Assembly (NCBI RefSeq): GCF_014762705.1
Contig: NZ_JABURL010000014.1
Span: forward strand, 1-38,337
Length of the DNA: 38,337 nt
DNA from: Cyclobacterium sp.
GTDB lineage: Bacteria > Bacteroidota > Bacteroidia > Cytophagales > Cyclobacteriaceae
Reading direction: 5' to 3'
Under the pieces are notes generated by a model. The model was given only the letters and a program-made list of their open reading frames with translations, ran no database searches and was not told where the DNA came from. Made by a program: the position numbers and the translations under genes. Of this stretch, positions 16,167 through 27,248 are shown piece after piece; position 1 is the stretch's first letter, and the number at the start of each line of letters is the position of its first letter.

Positions 16167-19100
16167 TTATGCCGACACCTGCTCCTGTTTTTCCTCCTGT
16201 TTGGCAACCTGTACCAAATCGTCGAAAATCATATACAGACAGGGTACAATCACCAGGATAATTGCAGTGGCGAAAATAATTCCAAAACCCAAAGAGATGG
16301 CCATAGGAATTAACTGCATGGCCTGACTGGAGGTTTCCAAAATAATAGGAGTTAATCCTCCAAAGGTAGTCAGGGTGGTTAAAATAATTGGCCGAAACCG
16401 CCTTACTCCCGCTTCATGGATAGCTTCAAATGCTGAAGTGTGTTCACCACGGTGTTTGTTGGCATAATCAATCATGATCAGCGAGTCGTTTACCACAACC
16501 CCGGAAAGTGCAATGACGCCCATTAAGCTAACCAGTGATAAGTCATATCCCAAAAGAATATGTCCAATAACGGCTCCCACGATGCCAAAAGGAATAGCCA
16601 TCATGATCACAATAGGCTGGGTATAACTTCCTAACGCCACTGCCAGGAGGCAAAATATAAGTAACATGGCAATGATAAAACCCGACCACAACGCCTCCGT
16701 CGATTCCCGCATTTCCGCTTGACTGCCTTCATAGGTCCAGGCTAATCCCGGAAAGTCAGCTCGCAGCTGGGGCAATACCCGTTCATTCATCGCCTTGAGT
16801 ACCCGGGTCTGGGCGGCGGGAGGTTCCACGTCCATGCCCACATTTACTACTCTTTTACCATCCCTTCGATTGATATTGGTAAAGGTTTCACCTTCCTTGA
16901 TGCGCACCACGTCCAATAAAGGGACAGCGGTACCATTGGGTGCCTGAATGATAAAATCCTCCAGGTAGTCCATGTCTTTTCGTTCTTCAAGGGGCAATTT
17001 TACGCGAATCTCAAATTCATTGATTCCCCGAAGTTGGCGCATGGCAAGGGCTCCGAAAAAAGCATCACGAATTTGCTGTCCAACGATGTTGGGTGTAAGC
17101 CCAAGGTTTCGGCCTTCTGGTAATAATTCAAAACCCAACTGCAATTTGCCTTTGTTGTAGTTGTCACTCACATCCCTGGTTTCAGAAAATTCTTCCGCTC
17201 TCTGCAGGAATTCTTCACTGGCTCGTTCCAGGACCTCAATATCAGGGTGACTTAAATCCACACTGATATCCTGACGTGCTCCACCCGGGCCTCGCTCCGC
17301 CTCAAAATTAATTTGATCTACACCTTTGATATCTCCAATGTTTTCCCTCCATAGGGCAATCAGTTCCTTAGGGCTCATATCCCGCTGATCCGGTGGTTTC
17401 ATGACAATCTCCACATCAATAAAATCCTTCCCCCGTACATTCGTCTTCACTCCTTCTGCCACCTCGTAAAGGTTATGGGTTTCAAACATTTTTCGGGTAT
17501 TGGTAGTAATTTCCCTGGCAATTTTTGCGGCCTGATCATTTGTCGTACCTACCGGAAGGCGTACAGCGGCCTCAATTTCATCTGCTGCCACTTCAGGCAT
17601 CAGCACCATGCCCATGTGATCGCTGTAGCCAAAACCACCCACCAGTATTAGTAAGGAGATGGCTGCAGAAAAGGTGAGGTAGCGATTTCGCAAGCACAGG
17701 TCCAGAAATGGTTTGTATGTCCGATTGACAAAGCGGTTGAAACCTTCGGCAATAGTGCCTTGCCAGGTTTCCAGTTTTAATACCCAACGGTGTTTTTTTG
17801 ATTTGGGAGCCTTGGTGACATGCGAAGGCAAAATAAATAACGCTTCAAATAACGAAACAAATAGTACCACTATAACTACCACCGGAAGTGGCCACCAGTA
17901 TTTACCGGTTTCGCCCGGAATAAATAAAAGTGGTACAAAAGCCATTACGGTTGTCAGAATACTGATAACCACTGGTTTGGATACGTCTTTGGCTCCTAAA
18001 ATGGCGGCATCCATGTAATCGTATCCCTTTTGACGGTATTCGTAAATGTTTTCTCCAACCACAATGGCATCATCGACCACTATTCCCAGCACGATCAAAA
18101 AGCCAAACATGGAAATCATGTTGATGCTGATGCCTACGGCCGGAAAGATGATCATGGCGCCAACAAAAGAAATGGTCATGCCCATCATTACCCAGAAAGC
18201 CAGGCGGTATTCCAAAAACAGTCCTAAAATGACGAGAACGATCAAAATAGCCATTAATCCGTTCTCTGTAAGCAGCGAAAGTCTTTCACGAAAATCCTCG
18301 GCCCTATTGCTTTCCACCCGGACTTTAACACCCGGCGGAAGACTCGGTTCAAATTCTTCCAGAATGGTTTTTACAGCTGCTTCTATTTCCAGTGGAGATT
18401 GGTTACCTATTCGGAATACTTCCAGATCTACCGTATTTTGTTGCTCAAATTGCCCGTGAAATCCTACTTCTTCAAATCCGTCCCGTATACTGGCGATATC
18501 CCCCAAGGTAACGGTGGATCCGGACTCAGAAGAAATTATATCAATTTTTGCAAATTCATCAGCTACGAGTTTGCGTTCTTCCATTCGCAGGAGAATTTCT
18601 CCAGACAAGGTTTCAATGGATCCGGCTGGAATATCCCGGCTTGAATTTTCGATCAGGTCGGCCACCTGCCCCAAAGTAAGGTTGTATTTCAACAGGGTAT
18701 TTCGGGGGATTTCAACATGAGTTACAAAATCAGGCACATTGCCAATTTCTACTTGGGATATTTCGTTGTTACTTAGAAAACGGGTCCGCAATCTTTCAGC
18801 CAATATGCGAAGGGTCCAAACGTCGACATCGCCATAGATACCTACCTGTATCACATCCATTTGTTGGTTTTGCAGGATAATCTGAGGCCTTTCGATATCA
18901 TCCGGAAAGGTTTGTATCCTACTAACAGCCTGATTGATGTCCTGGAGTGCCTTCATGCGATCGGTACCCGGAATCAACCATATCTCCACCGTACCAGAGC
19001 CTTCATTGGCCGAAGAAATGATTTCCTTGATACCCTGCACCTGTCGTACTGTTTCTTCTACCGGCAGTACAATGCCCTGTTCCACTTCCTCCGGAGCTGC

Positions 19101-19289
19101 CCCGGGATAAACCACAGACACTTCTACAATATCCAGCTGGAACTGCGGAAACACCTCTTTTTGAATGGTGTACATGGTATATACACCTCCAGCAAGCAAG
19201 ATGACCATCAAAAGATTGGTGATGATCGGCCTCCTGGCCATAAAAGCGATGGCTCCTTTTTCTGTATCCGGTTTTTTTCCTTCTTTCAT
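16167..19289 (-). CDS. RND-family efflux pump inner-membrane transporter (HAE1/AcrB type)
   Basis: A 1040-aa proton-driven efflux permease. It has the typical two-fold layout: an N-terminal helix ([21 protein letters not shown]), a large periplasmic loop, a block of helices, then a repeat. The proton-relay acidic pair lies in [14 protein letters not shown] at Asp406-Asp407, almost the same numbering as in AcrB. The second half has the matching [13 protein letters not shown] segment. The protein starts 12 nt after the adaptor stop and belongs to a three-gene operon with the outer-membrane factor and adaptor. The substrate is not predictable. The broad family exports drugs, detergents and lipids, and no metal-specific (CzcA-like) motif is obvious. 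Confidence 0.93.
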   Translation of the reverse strand: MKEGKKPDTEKGAIAFMARRPIITNLLMVILLAGGVYTMYTIQKEVFPQFQLDIVEVSVVYPGAAPEEVEQGIVLPVEETVRQVQGIKEIISSANEGSGTVEIWLIPGTDRMKALQDINQAVSRIQTFPDDIERPQIILQNQQMDVIQVGIYGDVDVWTLRILAERLRTRFLSNNEISQVEIGNVPDFVTHVEIPRNTLLKYNLTLGQVADLIENSSRDIPAGSIETLSGEILLRMEERKLVADEFAKIDIISSESGSTVTLGDIASIRDGFEEVGFHGQFEQQNTVDLEVFRIGNQSPLEIEAAVKTILEEFEPSLPPGVKVRVESNRAEDFRERLSLLTENGLMAILIVLVILGLFLEYRLAFWVMMGMTISFVGAMIIFPAVGISINMISMFGFLIVLGIVVDDAIVVGENIYEYRQKGYDYMDAAILGAKDVSKPVVISILTTVMAFVPLLFIPGETGKYWWPLPVVVIVVLFVSLFEALFILPSHVTKAPKSKKHRWVLKLETWQGTIAEGFNRFVNRTYKPFLDLCLRNRYLTFSAAISLLILVGGFGYSDHMGMVLMPEVAADEIEAAVRLPVGTTNDQAAKIAREITTNTRKMFETHNLYEVAEGVKTNVRGKDFIDVEIVMKPPDQRDMSPKELIALWRENIGDIKGVDQINFEAERGPGGARQDISVDLSHPDIEVLERASEEFLQRAEEFSETRDVSDNYNKGKLQLGFELLPEGRNLGLTPNIVGQQIRDAFFGALAMRQLRGINEFEIRVKLPLEERKDMDYLEDFIIQAPNGTAVPLLDVVRIKEGETFTNINRRDGKRVVNVGMDVEPPAAQTRVLKAMNERVLPQLRADFPGLAWTYEGSQAEMRESTEALWSGFIIAMLLIFCLLAVALGSYTQPIVIMMAIPFGIVGAVIGHILLGYDLSLVSLMGVIALSGVVVNDSLIMIDYANKHRGEHTSAFEAIHEAGVRRFRPIILTTLTTFGGLTPIILETSSQAMQLIPMAISLGFGIIFATAIILVIVPCLYMIFDDLVQVAKQEEKQEQVSA

Positions 19290-19301
19290 GGCTATGGTGT
19301 T

Positions 19302-20465
19302 TTAGTCTTCATCCAATCGAAGTGGTGATCCATCCACGACGGTAGCCAAATCGGTGGCCACTACCTGAGCATTGTCTTCCAACCCTTCATTAATATAGGC
19401 ATAATCCTGATCTTCAAAAAGGATGCTGACCTGCTTTATTTGCAATTCTCCATCCTGCATGACCCAAACAGTGTTGCCAGGTCGGATATATTGCCTTTCC
19501 AGGCGGGTAACATCTTCCAATTTACGGGCTTCAATCTGTACTTCCACAAAGGTCCCGATGATCAGCGGTGGCTTTTCCGGATCAGGTTTCAACCTGACTA
19601 ATGGATCTTCCACCCGAATGATAACTCTCGCCAACCTTGTTTGGTTATCCAATGCCCCAACCAGGCGTGAAACCCTGCCTTGCCGGAATTGCCCGGGTTC
19701 CCAAGCTGCAGGATGAACAATTTTGACAGGAGCCCCCAACCCGTCGGTATTTTCTTCAATATCCAGCCAGTTGACTTTGGAAAGGGGCACATTGGCTACC
19801 ACCCAGTATTCCTCAATGCCAACCAATCTTCCCAGATCAGATCCCGGTGGTATTTGCGAGCCCAGGTTCACATTCCGGGTCAAGATATGCGCATCAAAAG
19901 GTGCCCGGATGCCGGCCCTTTCCAAATCCAGTGATGCCTGGTTAACTGCGGCTTCCGCAGCAGCTACATTGGCCTTTGCAGCTTCAAGTTGGGGCTTCCG
20001 GAGTACCAAATCGCGATTTTCCACTGATAATTCGTCTCCAATCAATTCGTAATCTTTTTGTGCCACATCCTGACGTCCCAATTCTACCTTATAATTTGAT
20101 TCCGCCAAAGCCAGATCACTTTTTCTTAACATCAATGTATTCTCAAAATCGGCAGGGTTAATCTGTAACAATAAGTCACCTTTATTTACATATGCACCGG
20201 GAAGAAATTGGGGAGCGATTCGGGTAATCTCCCCTCCTACCTGATTGCTCAGCGAAATATCAGTAGCCGGCTGCACAATTCCGGTAGCCACGACAGTGGG
20301 TGAAAAATCGCCTTTTTCTGCCTGAACCACATCCACCAGCATGGCGGTGGTTTTGGAAGCACCCTCCATTTCTGCCTCAGGGGCTGTCCAAAAAAAGATC
20401 AAGGCTACAAGGATACTTCCTGCCACTAAAGCCAGGCTAATCCATACGGTTTTCTTTTTCGTCAT
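19302..20465 (-). CDS. RND efflux periplasmic adaptor (membrane fusion protein)
   Basis: A 387-aa HlyD/AcrA-type adaptor that bridges the inner-membrane pump and the outer-membrane channel. It has an N-terminal membrane helix (about 7-27). A first half-lipoyl motif follows (ATGIVQPATDISLSNQVGGE, then PGAYVNKGDLLLQI). A coiled-coil hairpin rich in Ala/Glu/Lys spans about 115-185, and the second half-lipoyl segment is AGIRAPFDAHILTRNVNLGSQI. A beta-barrel and membrane-proximal domain complete it. It has no lipobox Cys. Its ATG overlaps the stop of the outer-membrane factor gene (ATGA), showing translational coupling. Confidence 0.92.
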   Translation of the reverse strand: MTKKKTVWISLALVAGSILVALIFFWTAPEAEMEGASKTTAMLVDVVQAEKGDFSPTVVATGIVQPATDISLSNQVGGEITRIAPQFLPGAYVNKGDLLLQINPADFENTLMLRKSDLALAESNYKVELGRQDVAQKDYELIGDELSVENRDLVLRKPQLEAAKANVAAAEAAVNQASLDLERAGIRAPFDAHILTRNVNLGSQIPPGSDLGRLVGIEEYWVVANVPLSKVNWLDIEENTDGLGAPVKIVHPAAWEPGQFRQGRVSRLVGALDNQTRLARVIIRVEDPLVRLKPDPEKPPLIIGTFVEVQIEARKLEDVTRLERQYIRPGNTVWVMQDGELQIKQVSILFEDQDYAYINEGLEDNAQVVATDLATVVDGSPLRLDED

Positions 20466-21931
20466 TTTATTGGAATTGTGTTTTCATTCATGGTAAATTC
20501 TCCCCCGGTTTCATTGGGTGTTGGAAAGCCACCGGCCAGGGCACGGTACAAGGACACCCTAAACAACAGCTGATCTAATTTGGCATTTACTAAATCTCGT
20601 TTCAATTGCTGCATCTGATCCAGGGTAACCAGGACATCCAGGTAAGCGATGGAGCCGTTCAGGTATTCCACGCGCAGTTGCTGAAAGGCCCTTTCCGCAA
20701 GGTTAAGCTGATTCTCAAGGTAACCGATACGCTCCTTTTGTAGGTTTTCCCGGTTCAGGGCATCTTCTACTTCCTGCAATGCGAGCAAAACTGTTTGCCC
20801 ATAAGCTTGTATTTGTTGCTCTCGGAAAGCCTCGGCTTGTCTTTTTTCAGCCTTTAATCTTCCTCCATAAAAAAGAGGCATCAGCAAACTACTGGTCAAA
20901 GAGGCTGCCTGGGATTCTACCAGATTGGTAAGGGTATTGGATCGGAGTGCTCCGGTGAAGTTAAAAGTCAGCCTGGGGTAAGTATTGCTAATGGCGACTG
21001 CCACCTCCCTGTCAGCTGCCTCCATTTGGTGAAAACTACTTTGAATATCAGGGCGACGGTTGATCAATTCCATAGGTAGGCCTGCATCCGGCAAAGGTCC
21101 CAATTCCGGCAATTGACTTTCCGCAGGAAGGGAAAGACTTCCCGGAGCTGTTCCAAGCAACACCGCTAACCTGTTTTGAAGGGTTTTTACTTCAATTTGT
21201 ATGGCCATGGACTGCTCCCGGGTATTTTGAATCAGCTGTTCCTGACGGAGAATATCCACTCCCCTCACCTGTCCGCTGGCAAATCTTGCCCGGATCAATG
21301 CCAAAACCTGTTCGTTGTATTCGGTTTGTTGGCGAATAAGTTCCAGTTGCTCCATAAAAGCCTGTAAGGAAAACCAGGTGAGTGCCACCTCTCCGGCAAT
21401 ACTTATGGCCAGCGTTTGGTAGTCCAGGTAACTTGCCTTCAGCCTGCTTTCCGCAGCCAACTTACTTTGCTTTACCCTTCCCCAAAGGTCCACTTCATAG
21501 CTGCTGCGGAGAGATAACTGCGTATTCTCTCCTCCAACAAAATCAGGAACAGGACGACTTGCTCCACCCTGAAGTTCCAAAAAAACCTGAGGAACCCTTT
21601 CGGAGGCGATTATGGCAACGTTACTGGCTTCCTGTGCCACCTGATACCAGGAACTTTTTAATTCCAGATTATGAAAAAGGGCACTATCAACCATTCCATT
21701 AAGTTCGGAATCCCCGAAAGCTTTCCACCAGTCATCCTCCAGCTCATATGAGCCGGTAGGAAGGGAAAAAGCATCAGGAGTGTTTATCGGTACATCTCTT
21801 GTGGTAACCTTATTCCCACATCCTGCCGAAATTCCTACAAGAATAAGAAAAAAAATAAAATTAAAACTGCCTTGCAATCTATACAGGGAAATTGGAAAAC
21901 GATTATTTCTAAATTGTTGGCTATCAGGCAA
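20462..21931 (-). CDS. Outer-membrane efflux lipoprotein (TolC/NodT family)
   Basis: A 489-aa TolC-like channel and first gene of the efflux operon. It has a signal with lipobox ISAGC (Cys38) and then the two-repeat helical barrel of the NodT family: DDWWKAFGDSELNGMVDSAL, SYEVDLWGRVKQSKLAAESR, INRRPDIQSSFHQMEAADREV and YLDVLVTLDQMQQLKRDLVNA. The only start that keeps the signal peptide is a TTG at 21931; no in-frame ATG lies nearby. A weak start may set a lower level of this subunit. The gene overlaps the adaptor ATG by 4 nt. Confidence 0.92.
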   Translation of the reverse strand: MPDSQQFRNNRFPISLYRLQGSFNFIFFLILVGISAGCGNKVTTRDVPINTPDAFSLPTGSYELEDDWWKAFGDSELNGMVDSALFHNLELKSSWYQVAQEASNVAIIASERVPQVFLELQGGASRPVPDFVGGENTQLSLRSSYEVDLWGRVKQSKLAAESRLKASYLDYQTLAISIAGEVALTWFSLQAFMEQLELIRQQTEYNEQVLALIRARFASGQVRGVDILRQEQLIQNTREQSMAIQIEVKTLQNRLAVLLGTAPGSLSLPAESQLPELGPLPDAGLPMELINRRPDIQSSFHQMEAADREVAVAISNTYPRLTFNFTGALRSNTLTNLVESQAASLTSSLLMPLFYGGRLKAEKRQAEAFREQQIQAYGQTVLLALQEVEDALNRENLQKERIGYLENQLNLAERAFQQLRVEYLNGSIAYLDVLVTLDQMQQLKRDLVNAKLDQLLFRVSLYRALAGGFPTPNETGGEFTMNENTIPIK

Positions 21932-22118
21932 AAGGACTATTTTTTTAAGTTTAGAAAAACCCTTATTAATAAAGAGTTACCTCTATTATATGATACATTT
22001 TGATACGCTACAGTTGACCACCAATACTACTGCTGATAATCTCCTAAAATTACAAATTATGGTCCAACATAAAAGGATAGCTTGCAAAGTAAGGCAATAA
22101 TCTGAAGAAAATCTGAAT

Positions 22119-22604
22119 CTATTGATAAGGATTTTTAAGGGTTTCCAGGAGTTCCAGGTAATCGTATTGCAAGTCTTCATGCAACTTTTCTACTAATTTC
22201 TCCACTTTACCTACTTGTAATGCGTATAAATTTTCTATAACCGGGTGCCTGTACTCCAGGTAGCCAAATTCCTGTAGTTTTTTGCAAAAAAAGGCAATGA
22301 TTTCAATCCTGGCCGTAGGATCCTTTGTAAGTTTCAGGTTTTTATTCAGGATTTTACGTACACTTTGTGCTGATTTCTTTGCCAGGTAATAATTGTTCCT
22401 GTTCGCCTTAAGAAAAGCAATTTCTAGTTCTTCCTTCAAAGTATCGATGAACAGTGCGGATGTTTCGGTATCGAATAATTTAAAATAAAGGAAAGCTTTG
22501 TTGTCCCGGCTGAGTTTACTCAGGTGTAGTATTAACTCAATCAATTCTATTGGCTCCTTTTGCTGTAGTTCTTTTTTTATTGTACTTAAACTGGGGATTT
22601 GCAT
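22119..22604 (-). CDS. DUF6155-like helical protein
   Basis: I chose the internal ATG at 22604 (161 aa, starting MQIPSLSTIKKEL), because related proteins begin close to the IKKELQQKEPIELIELILHLSKL helix. An ATG at 22667 would add 21 residues of unrelated look. The protein is mostly alpha-helical, cytoplasmic and rich in Lys, Glu and Leu, with no membrane segment. It resembles the DUF6155 family of small helical proteins; no function is known. It is on the same strand as the giant genes but separated from them by about 320 nt, so it is probably an independent gene. Confidence 0.6.
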   Translation of the reverse strand: MQIPSLSTIKKELQQKEPIELIELILHLSKLSRDNKAFLYFKLFDTETSALFIDTLKEELEIAFLKANRNNYYLAKKSAQSVRKILNKNLKLTKDPTARIEIIAFFCKKLQEFGYLEYRHPVIENLYALQVGKVEKLVEKLHEDLQYDYLELLETLKNPYQ

Positions 22605-22922
22605 GGTCTTTTCTATGTGAAACGTTCGAATTGCCCTATCGGTCAGAAAAGTTTTAAATATACCCATTTTCGAAAAAAAGAAATGTGATAAACGAACTTT
22701 ACGGAAAGAAAAGACTTCAATCTGAATAATACTTTAAAAAAAGATCCCTAATAAGTCTCTTGCAAGGCTCACTATCTCAAACAGTTAACCGGGATCTATG
22801 AATCGATGCCAGACACATTTGTTTTATTACTTCAATTAATTTAACATACAAAAAGGGAAAGTATTCTGAAAATCAAATATTTACACATTATCTGAATGAA
22901 ACTACCTGAATAAAAACCAAAA

Positions 22923-25900
22923 TCAATCGCAATCGGTGCAACATATATCCGGGACTTTGGTCAGTCGGGAAGTGCGCAAAATCCGATGATGGCCCAATTC
23001 ATTGCCAACAGGGCTATTCAAATTTACAGGTGCAGCTGTGGAATCGGCTGCATTGCCAAACCGCTGACGATAGTTTTGATTAAAGGATTTCCGCTGACTC
23101 GAGCTCATGAAATTACTGGTAGACTGAGCCACCAGCGCGTCCTCAAGTCCGGATACATGGTCAAAAACATTTTTAATATGAGGCAATACTTCCACCACTA
23201 CCACGCTCAAAGAGGAATCAGTAGGCAATCCGTAAAGGCGTAAGAATTGATTGATATCGGTATTGCTCCATATGGTGGTTCCATATTTAGTGGCATTCTT
23301 GTTTTTGTTCGTTGCTGTTTTTAGTTTAAGGAATTTGCTTGCTGAAGAAATATCCCCCTGGCCTTTCAGTGTTTTAATGACTACATGGTTAAGCAATTGC
23401 AGTTCCTGACTGGAGTATGATTCCAGGAGGTTTTCCTGTACCGCTGCCTGTACCTGAATCCTCCAGTCCAGTGGACGGTCATCCAGGAGGATGTTGCGAT
23501 AATCCTGGTTATCGACTCTTTTCACTTGTGCATAGAGCAAGGCCCATAATCCCGTGCGGGGAGGATTTGCCGTAACATTTTTCCCCTTGTGAACCGCAGC
23601 AGCATAAGGGGCGGTAACCCAAAGTTTATCTTTGTCCCTGTTGGGCATGCAAGACAAGGCAGGTGCGGGATGTTGAATCCCCTGCATTTTTAATCTTCGG
23701 CCAAACCTTCCCTGGGCAGTGGTCCAGACCTTTTCTCCTTCCTCCCCTTCAATGATTGGGGGCCGCTCAAAATGTCCTACCCGAAATTCATAGGTAAAAA
23801 ACCCAAACATTTCATCACTATTGGCATGAAGTCCCGGTGGCAATGGCAATATATAATGCACATCACTGTCCTTGCTTTTTAACATGGCTTGCATCGCATT
23901 TAAACCGGCCAGGTCATTGGAAGAAGCAGGAGAAACGATGCGAATAAACTCGGGATCAATGGGCAAAGTTGGTTCTTCCGGCGACAAAAACAATGAAGGA
24001 TGGTTATTGCTGATCAATTGGTCAGGTGCCTGGGCCAAAACCCTGGCAAAGTAGCAGTCTTGCGGATCCTTTACCGGCTGATCAAACTCAATCCAAAGAT
24101 ATCTTTTCCTTGATTCGCTATTTTCGTACTTTTCATCCCGCATATAGGGAGACAAAGCATAACCAGCCGACACAATTACAGGCACCTGGGCCGGGGGGCT
24201 GGTGATGGGCAGTGTCATTTCAATTGTCTCCAGGTCATCCTGGCTGCCTCCATGATCGGGCTTGAACCGTGTTTCCAAACTGTATGTTAGGTCTATGCTA
24301 TCCGGAAAATTTTCAGTATTATCCCGTTTAGGCTCAACGGCATCAAAAAACACCAATTGAGAACTGTTTCTTTGAGGACTGTCAAGTGATTCAAATGAAG
24401 CAGTTCGGATCATTTTGATTTTGCCTACTCTTACATCCGTTTCGCCAGTACCTTCTGCATCGTGTGTGAATTTTTTGGATCGCCTTACCCAAAATGCTTC
24501 TGTCTGCATGGCATCCCACATCCAGTCACGATCCAACTCGTAATTCAGACAGCAGATCCAGTGATGGTACAAATCACCCTTGGATGCGAAAGTTATGGAT
24601 GAGCCATCCGGTGCCAGGCTGTGCCGAATGCGACTGCTGCAACCAAAAACCACCCTTTTACCTTTGGGTGCATACAGAGTAAGCCCGTTGCTTTCCAGGT
24701 TCAATCTATCTGCAATTTGCTGAATATTACTATTTTGATTTTCCTGAGATTTTCCAAAAAGCAGGGTATTCCAGGTACCATCAAATACCGTAGTGGCATC
24801 AGGGCGCATGTACAGGCCCTGAAGTACAGGGATGCCAGCAGTCTGAACCAAAAGACCAGTTTCATCTTGAGAGGGTTGATAAAGCAACACAGAAAATGAA
24901 GCTCCATAACGAACGTCCAATTGGGGGTTGGCTGGATCCAATATCCCATAATAAGCTTCTGTTTGGGAATCTGTTTCCTTATCCTCACAAACAGCCCTTA
25001 TGGTAAGCCTTGCTGTTCTGCCTGTAGGTAATACCAATTCACTCAACTGGTCAATATCATCTTCCAAGCCCAGGTCCTGGGCCAGATTCAAAGTTGCCCC
25101 TGTATGCAACACCTTGTCGGTTCCCTGTATATCTCTGTAAATGATGGGGATATTCAGGTTTGCTTCATACTCGTCTTCATTATTCCCTATGGCTGGAAAA
25201 TAACGATGGGTGGTGTACAGGTGAATGTAATCGTCCTTTCCATTTACACTATCCAACTTGTCCAGCTTCAATGTGGCTATTTCCACTGTGATCTGCACCC
25301 GGTCCACATCCGGGTCGGCTATGCCCAGCCCCACCCGATGTTCCGCATCCCCGGACTCCGGGCTAAGTCCAAGATTGGACTGGGTGCTTAGCCGACCAAT
25401 CGGGTCTTCGTATTTACCGGTGTATACGACTGCAGGATAACCCAATTTCGGTCTGCGAATGGTCAATGCCTCCAGTTGGTTTGGTCCGTCCAGGCCAGTA
25501 ACAGGATGTTCATCCCCGGGTTGAGCCTCGGGATTGGCTTCAACTTCCAGAATTCGGGGCTGAATGGGAGAAATAAATCTCTTAAACCGGCAAAACCCGA
25601 TATCAGAAGGGGTTTCATTGATAGGCTGTCGCTCTATGGCCGGTACGCCACCACTGATATCCTGCATCCGGACACGGAATTCGTAACCTTGCCCATACCG
25701 CAATACGGCATCAACAGGTCCAGCCTGATAGATCTGGTTCAGTTGATTTTGTGCTGCTCCGGAAACTCCGGTACCTGTGGTTACCGGATTTCCATCCTTG
25801 TCGGTGGCTGCCTGTCCATCGGGGTCAGCATCCAGGTTGGGATTTGTTGTCTGGTATACCGTAGCCGCATCCTCATCAGGAAGGACCATGCTGTGTCCTG

Positions 25901-27236
25901 TCCAATTGGCAAAATACATGGGAAGCCAATAGGGTTGTCGTTCTCCGGTAACCTGTTCGGTCCCATCCAGCTGAGTGGGATATACCTGATAAGGCAAATC
26001 ACCAGAAAAATCTCCCAATACAATGGCATCTGCTGGATTGGCCGGGTTTCGTCTCAGGCTGAACGTATTGCGGTTGCTGACCCAATTCAAAGATTCCCAT
26101 ACTCCCGGTTCCTCTCCTTCCGCAGCCTGTTGCCGCACATCAATTACAAAACCATTGATACCGATAGGGGCATCCAGCCTTTTGACTGGCCCGGCCACAC
26201 TGTTATCAACCGCCAGCTGCCTCATGTACCAATTCAGTAACTGTAAATCATCCCATCCCAATTGAATCCCTGAATCCGTTAAAGGATAAGATCCATCCGC
26301 CTCCTCTATCAAAGGATCCCGGTGGGGTGACTGGTGGCAATGAACCGTTTTTGCAAAACCATCGTCGTAAATAGCTGTTTCAATAAAAAGCTCATCATAA
26401 TTCCCATCATGCACACTCAATACCGGGTACAGCAAAGGTGCAAATACCTGTCTCGGTTCGTTGGGACGTAAGATGGGAATACGGGCCGCATAACGCTTGA
26501 TAAAGGCATCATCAGCAGCAAACTGAGGACTGAAACTACTACCATCAGCCAAATCCAGGTACAAAAATCCTCCATCCGGAAAAGTATCTGCCGCTATCGG
26601 CAGATTAAAGGAATAAATGAATCCGGCAGCACGTGCCAGCAGGGGTTGCCGGAGTATATGGGCAAAAACCTTTCCCCAACTGATGGAGGGGCCGGTTTGC
26701 TGAAAGCCCTGGTAAAAATTTGCTGCTTTGACGGCACAATGGTACGTATCATCCGTAAAGGCATTTTTACTTTTAATGGCTTTTAAACCAGTGGCTTTTA
26801 AGAAGGTTTTGGGCAGGTGTTTGTAGACAGATACACTGCGTGGCCTGGGAGCCTCAAATTGCCTGGATTGGGGAATATTCATTAAATTGGCATTGCTGTT
26901 TACCATACTCACATCCAGGATCTGCAGGTGGTTGGCCATGGCTTCGAAAATTTCTCTGGGGTTTTGGGGAGCCTGTATGCTTACAGGGAGCGCGTTTGCC
27001 AAAGGCTGTGGTTGTGGTAAAGGATTAGCGCCAAAACCCTGAACCAATTGGGCCCCAAAGGAAAAACTGGCATCGGCAAAAGCCTCAGCCGCATCAGGAA
27101 TAGCCGGTTCCTGTCCAGTGATGATCGGATTTAATGGGTTATGGTCTCTTGGTAGCACCACAATATTTACCTGCAATTCGTTTCCGTCAAAATACTGAGG
27201 AAAAGTCATGATCGAAAGTCTTTGGTTGGGATTCAT
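22923..27236 (-). CDS. Giant beta-rich protein of unknown function, second gene of the pair
   Basis: A 1437-aa protein that I cannot assign to a family. No signal peptide or clear membrane helix is seen; the N-terminus starts MNPNQRLSIMTFPQYFDGN. A Pro/Gln-rich stretch lies at about residues 70-95. The rest looks like a chain of beta-domains, with fibronectin-like phrases such as YGQGYEFRVRMQDISGG and FFTYEFRVGHF, and a polar DADPDGQAATDKDGNP linker. A striking HHWICCLNYELDRDWMWDAM segment lies in the second half. The last residues are DICCTDCD, giving Cys1432, Cys1433 and Cys1436 almost at the C-terminus. It starts 12 nt after the stop of the other giant gene, so the two are surely one transcript and probably partners. 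It could be a structural or surface protein or a large toxin component, but none of these is shown. Confidence 0.85.
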   Translation of the reverse strand: MNPNQRLSIMTFPQYFDGNELQVNIVVLPRDHNPLNPIITGQEPAIPDAAEAFADASFSFGAQLVQGFGANPLPQPQPLANALPVSIQAPQNPREIFEAMANHLQILDVSMVNSNANLMNIPQSRQFEAPRPRSVSVYKHLPKTFLKATGLKAIKSKNAFTDDTYHCAVKAANFYQGFQQTGPSISWGKVFAHILRQPLLARAAGFIYSFNLPIAADTFPDGGFLYLDLADGSSFSPQFAADDAFIKRYAARIPILRPNEPRQVFAPLLYPVLSVHDGNYDELFIETAIYDDGFAKTVHCHQSPHRDPLIEEADGSYPLTDSGIQLGWDDLQLLNWYMRQLAVDNSVAGPVKRLDAPIGINGFVIDVRQQAAEGEEPGVWESLNWVSNRNTFSLRRNPANPADAIVLGDFSGDLPYQVYPTQLDGTEQVTGERQPYWLPMYFANWTGHSMVLPDEDAATVYQTTNPNLDADPDGQAATDKDGNPVTTGTGVSGAAQNQLNQIYQAGPVDAVLRYGQGYEFRVRMQDISGGVPAIERQPINETPSDIGFCRFKRFISPIQPRILEVEANPEAQPGDEHPVTGLDGPNQLEALTIRRPKLGYPAVVYTGKYEDPIGRLSTQSNLGLSPESGDAEHRVGLGIADPDVDRVQITVEIATLKLDKLDSVNGKDDYIHLYTTHRYFPAIGNNEDEYEANLNIPIIYRDIQGTDKVLHTGATLNLAQDLGLEDDIDQLSELVLPTGRTARLTIRAVCEDKETDSQTEAYYGILDPANPQLDVRYGASFSVLLYQPSQDETGLLVQTAGIPVLQGLYMRPDATTVFDGTWNTLLFGKSQENQNSNIQQIADRLNLESNGLTLYAPKGKRVVFGCSSRIRHSLAPDGSSITFASKGDLYHHWICCLNYELDRDWMWDAMQTEAFWVRRSKKFTHDAEGTGETDVRVGKIKMIRTASFESLDSPQRNSSQLVFFDAVEPKRDNTENFPDSIDLTYSLETRFKPDHGGSQDDLETIEMTLPITSPPAQVPVIVSAGYALSPYMRDEKYENSESRKRYLWIEFDQPVKDPQDCYFARVLAQAPDQLISNNHPSLFLSPEEPTLPIDPEFIRIVSPASSNDLAGLNAMQAMLKSKDSDVHYILPLPPGLHANSDEMFGFFTYEFRVGHFERPPIIEGEEGEKVWTTAQGRFGRRLKMQGIQHPAPALSCMPNRDKDKLWVTAPYAAAVHKGKNVTANPPRTGLWALLYAQVKRVDNQDYRNILLDDRPLDWRIQVQAAVQENLLESYSSQELQLLNHVVIKTLKGQGDISSASKFLKLKTATNKNKNATKYGTTIWSNTDINQFLRLYGLPTDSSLSVVVVEVLPHIKNVFDHVSGLEDALVAQSTSNFMSSSQRKSFNQNYRQRFGNAADSTAAPVNLNSPVGNELGHHRILRTSRLTKVPDICCTDCD

Positions 27237-27248
27237 GGCAAAAATGTA

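Noticed and set aside
25476-26240. A 254-aa open frame on the + strand inside the second giant gene
   Set aside because: It is long, but it sits within an uninterrupted 1437-codon frame on the other strand and shows no domain-like pattern.
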